In this document: positions 61,790 to 64,000 of the stretch, piece by piece | Layout: each line of letters begins with the position of its first letter | Position numbering within the stretch: the first letter of the stretch is position 1 | Assembly: GCF_042850985.1 (NCBI RefSeq) | Contig: NZ_AP031415.1 | Coordinates: 2,108,001 to 2,172,000, forward strand | DNA: 64,000 bases | Reading direction: 5' to 3' | Source: Allocoprobacillus sp002160865 | GTDB lineage: Bacteria; Bacillota_I; Bacilli_A; Erysipelotrichales; Coprobacillaceae | Notes under the pieces: generated by a model | The model's input: the letters and a program-made list of their open reading frames with translations, nothing else | What the model was told of the DNA's origin: nothing | The model's database searches: none | Translations under genes and position numbers: made by a program

Positions 61790-61911
61790 GAAAAAAGCCC
61801 GCACAAAACATATAGTCTGTACGAGCTTTTAAAACTGTGCTATATTCAGTTGTTATAAAAATGCCGTTAGGTTCAAACTGATTGCGTCGAGGTATATCTA
61901 AAATATTCCAT
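61790..61911 (-). promoter_or_regulatory. Leader peptide and terminator (attenuator) upstream of the sigma gene
   Basis: AAAGGAG, eight bases, then an ATG coding for MEYFRYTSTQSV and stop (61873-61911). Next comes a 10-bp terminator stem AGCTCGTACA/TGTGCGGGCT with a T tract at 61790-61827. TGCCGT before the ribosome site can pair with ACGGCA after the peptide. Confidence 0.6.
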
Positions 61912-61942
61912 AATGACAACTCCTTTACGGCACTATTCTAAT

Positions 61943-62578
61943 TTAATCAGACAGAAAAGAAATTGCACCGTTTTTAATTTCTAAGATTTCGTCGGCTTCT
62001 TCTGCCAAATGCTTACTGTGTGTAACCACAACAACACATTTTCCTAATTCATGTGCAGTCTTTTTCAGCAAAGCAATGATTTCATCAGCGGTAGTTTCGT
62101 CAAGATTTCCCGTCGGTTCGTCTGCCAAAAGTACATGAGCGTCGCTGGCTAATGCTCTTGCAATCGCTACACGCTGTTGCTGTCCGCCAGATAGTTGCAA
62201 TACATTTCTCTGCCAGTATTCTTTTCCAATGCCGACTTCTTCCAATAATTTTTCAGCATTTCCACTACCACCTAATTTGACATTTTCAACCGTTGTCAAA
62301 TAATCAATCAGATTATAATTTTGAAATACCAATGAGATATTATGCTTTCTGTGGTAATTCAGCCCTTTTTTTGTAATGTCCTCGCCATTGCAAAGGACAG
62401 TCCCTTTTACCGCTGTGTCTAAGCCTGCTAACAACGATAAGAGTGTTGTTTTTCCTGCACCACTCGGACCGACAATAGTATAAAAAATACCCTCCTCGAA
62501 AGTAGCAGATACATTATTCAAAATGGTTTTATCTTTTTTTGTTTTGTAAGCATAGCTTACATTCTTTACTTCTAACAT
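61943..62578 (-). CDS. ABC transporter ATP-binding protein (MacB/LolD type)
   Basis: 211 aa. Walker A GPSGAGKTTLLS near residue 40, signature LSGGQQQRVAIARAL, Walker B VLLADEPTGNLD and switch His in VVVTHSKH. Works with the FtsX-like permease 13 bp upstream, as in MacB-like exporters or bacitracin-type resistance. Confidence 0.93.
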   Translation of the reverse strand: MLEVKNVSYAYKTKKDKTILNNVSATFEEGIFYTIVGPSGAGKTTLLSLLAGLDTAVKGTVLCNGEDITKKGLNYHRKHNISLVFQNYNLIDYLTTVENVKLGGSGNAEKLLEEVGIGKEYWQRNVLQLSGGQQQRVAIARALASDAHVLLADEPTGNLDETTADEIIALLKKTAHELGKCVVVVTHSKHLAEEADEILEIKNGAISFLSD

Positions 62579-62591
62579 TTTCGTCGTCCTC

Positions 62592-64000
62592 CTAACTCAT
62601 TTCCGATAAAATATCTTTCGGGTTTCTCTTTAGTATTACAATTCCAGATACCAGAACAGAAGCCGTTATCAACACAAGAACACTTGCTCCGTCCAACAGA
62701 TACATTTCTGGCGTAACCTCTACGCTGATATTCTGCACGTCCTGCTTTGGTGCAACATATTCTGTGGATACTTTTCCCTCGTTATTTTTTTCTTCTTCCT
62801 GCATTTGCTGAACCTGCTGTGATACCAGATAATTTGCAGTTACTTTGGAAACGGCAGGAGCGACAGCAAAGGATAGCATAAGGGAAAGAACAGCAATCAT
62901 AATCGCTTCACTCCAAATCTGCCCGATAATTCTGAATTTCGGAACACCGAGAGATAAGAAAATGCCGACTTCCTGCACTCGATTTTTCAGCCAGAACAGA
63001 AATACTAAAACAAGGATAACAAAACTTGCAACAGAGATTACCAATATCATCATTTCGCTTACTTTTGCTAAATCATTGAAGTTTGAGGACATGGTTTCGG
63101 AATTTCCGTTATTGTCAATCAAATCATATTGCTCCCAGTTGATGTCTACTTTTTGCAGATTTTCTTTTACTTCGTCGTAAGCTTCCACATCTTCTACTTT
63201 GAAATAGGCTCTTTCATATAATGGACTTGTTTCACCCTCTGCCTTTTCTGGAAATCTCAAATCTGTAAATATTACATTTTCCGAACGGTAAGTATCTCCC
63301 TGCATAAGTGGGGACATCTTTTGATCCACTTGATAAATTCCAACAATCTCAGCTTCTGATACCTTTGAATTTTCAGTATCGTGGTAATCATTAAAAGAAA
63401 TCTTATCGCCGATTTTCAGATTATTTTGATTTGCAAGTTCCTCTGAAATGACACACATATCTTTATCCTCTGGGGTTATCATTCGCCCCTCTTTGATATG
63501 CAGGTTTCCAGATAAAACATTTCTGTCAAGTTTCATATCTTTGTTTCCAATTAAGCTTACACCTCCCTCATCTACACTTTGGTCTACATCTTTATCTTCA
63601 ATTCTTTTGAAATTTACAGGGTTTACAGGAGTTGTTGCTGTTGTAATATTGTAATCAGCAATTCCTTTTGTTTTTGCCAGTTTCTCAATGTCTTTTATAT
63701 CTAAGCTTTCAAATTCATTTGTTGTCCAGCCTGACCAAGTCTCCACACCATTGATAATCTCTTTTTCCTGATGGTAGCCACCAAAACTACCTTCCTTATC
63801 ATTACCAATCTTTTCTGAGTATTCACGAACTCGTTTTGTTCGGTACTCTGCATTTCTTTCTAAAAGAAAGCCTGCACCTATGGCTTGTCTGGTTTTGTCC
63901 TGCACCTCAATACTGGCATTTTTGCTCGCCACACCTGCAAGAAGCAGGGTACTGATTGCAAAAACAATCAACAATAAGAGAATACTTTTTATGGGCTTTC
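62592..64000 (-). CDS. FtsX-like ABC transporter permease, N-terminus beyond window edge
   Basis: At least 469 codons, in frame to the edge. N-terminal helix SILLLLIVFAISTLLLAGVAS, a large extracellular MacB-PCD-like domain (KTRQAIGAGFLLERNAEYRT..), then helices MILVISVASFVILVLVFLFWL, MIAVLSLMLSFAVAPAV and VLVLITASVLVSGIVIL, ending NPKDILSEMS. Cargo of the Tn916-like element, likely exporting peptides or antimicrobials. Confidence 0.88.
   Translation of the reverse strand, partial: KPIKSILLLLIVFAISTLLLAGVASKNASIEVQDKTRQAIGAGFLLERNAEYRTKRVREYSEKIGNDKEGSFGGYHQEKEIINGVETWSGWTTNEFESLDIKDIEKLAKTKGIADYNITTATTPVNPVNFKRIEDKDVDQSVDEGGVSLIGNKDMKLDRNVLSGNLHIKEGRMITPEDKDMCVISEELANQNNLKIGDKISFNDYHDTENSKVSEAEIVGIYQVDQKMSPLMQGDTYRSENVIFTDLRFPEKAEGETSPLYERAYFKVEDVEAYDEVKENLQKVDINWEQYDLIDNNGNSETMSSNFNDLAKVSEMMILVISVASFVILVLVFLFWLKNRVQEVGIFLSLGVPKFRIIGQIWSEAIMIAVLSLMLSFAVAPAVSKVTANYLVSQQVQQMQEEEKNNEGKVSTEYVAPKQDVQNISVEVTPEMYLLDGASVLVLITASVLVSGIVILKRNPKDILSEMS

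Larger units (their letters stand above)
59055..64000 (-). mobile_element. Tn916-family conjugative transposon, int/xis end (partial)
   Basis: Int, Xis, HTH and sigma-factor genes in Tn916 order plus DR repeats at the end. Composition is clearly richer in GC than the host. Left boundary near 59050 is inferred from loss of the host frame. The right end lies outside the window; an ABC transporter is cargo. Confidence 0.88.

Noticed and set aside
61674..61919. 81-aa protein upstream of the sigma gene
   Set aside because: Starts with TTG directly against the ribosome site and runs through a terminator hairpin; the 12-aa leader peptide frame explains the AAAGGAG better.

Overview
The window is AT-rich, and its genes look like a low-GC Firmicute of the class Erysipelotrichia (Coprobacillus/Faecalibacillus-like gut commensal). 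This is inferred from protein character, a bile-salt-hydrolase-type enzyme, many Gram-positive Shine-Dalgarno sites and U-rich hairpin terminators; no 16S gene is present. tRNA genes encode their CCA ends.

Region 1 (1-9 kb) is mostly housekeeping: an NlpC/P60 wall hydrolase (cut by the left edge), a translationally coupled rubredoxin/ferredoxin/NagB-like operon, tRNA-Glu(CTC), murA, rpmE, a cytidylate-kinase-like gene, walJ-rlmH, tRNA-Gln(CTG) and gltX. Region 2 (9-31 kb) is carbohydrate metabolism and regulation: LacI plus a GH1 phosphoglucosidase, an aldo/keto reductase divergent from a LysR gene, a membrane-tethered MerR-like regulator, a polysaccharide deacetylase whose start codon lies in a large hairpin behind murE, two membrane genes, a chb-like operon (PTS IIC, esterase, GH1, AraC regulator, ROK kinase, ChbG), a choloylglycine-hydrolase-family enzyme, tRNA-Ala and two identical tRNA-Ile genes, an amidase, a tiny membrane protein, a MATE exporter, a HAD phosphatase and a second LysR gene.

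Region 3 (31-44 kb) is the most striking host locus: a GT-C-like membrane protein, a BcsA-like synthase with a C-terminal PilZ-like segment, a GT2-GtrA protein, a GGDEF cyclase, a GGDEF/HD-GYP protein, a GH3-fold adenylating-type protein and an ICMT-like membrane methyltransferase, all on the minus strand. I read this as a cyclic-di-GMP-controlled surface polysaccharide locus. An ISL3 element with an 8-bp target duplication splits it at a terminator.

Region 4 (44-64 kb) is accessory DNA: a group IIC intron directly behind a terminator, a NrdI-like flavodoxin with a DUF3793 partner, CHAP fragments flanking a TetR gene and a sortase-anchored surface protein, a broken acetyltransferase, a 6.4-kb integrative mobilizable element (relaxase, AAA ATPase, integrase) in the 3' end of rpsI, the rplM-rpsI operon, a gene cut off by a Tn916-family element, and that element's int/xis end with sigma factor, leader peptide and ABC transporter genes running off the right edge. 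Three unrelated mobile elements sit at gene 3' ends or terminators, leaving host coding sequences intact.
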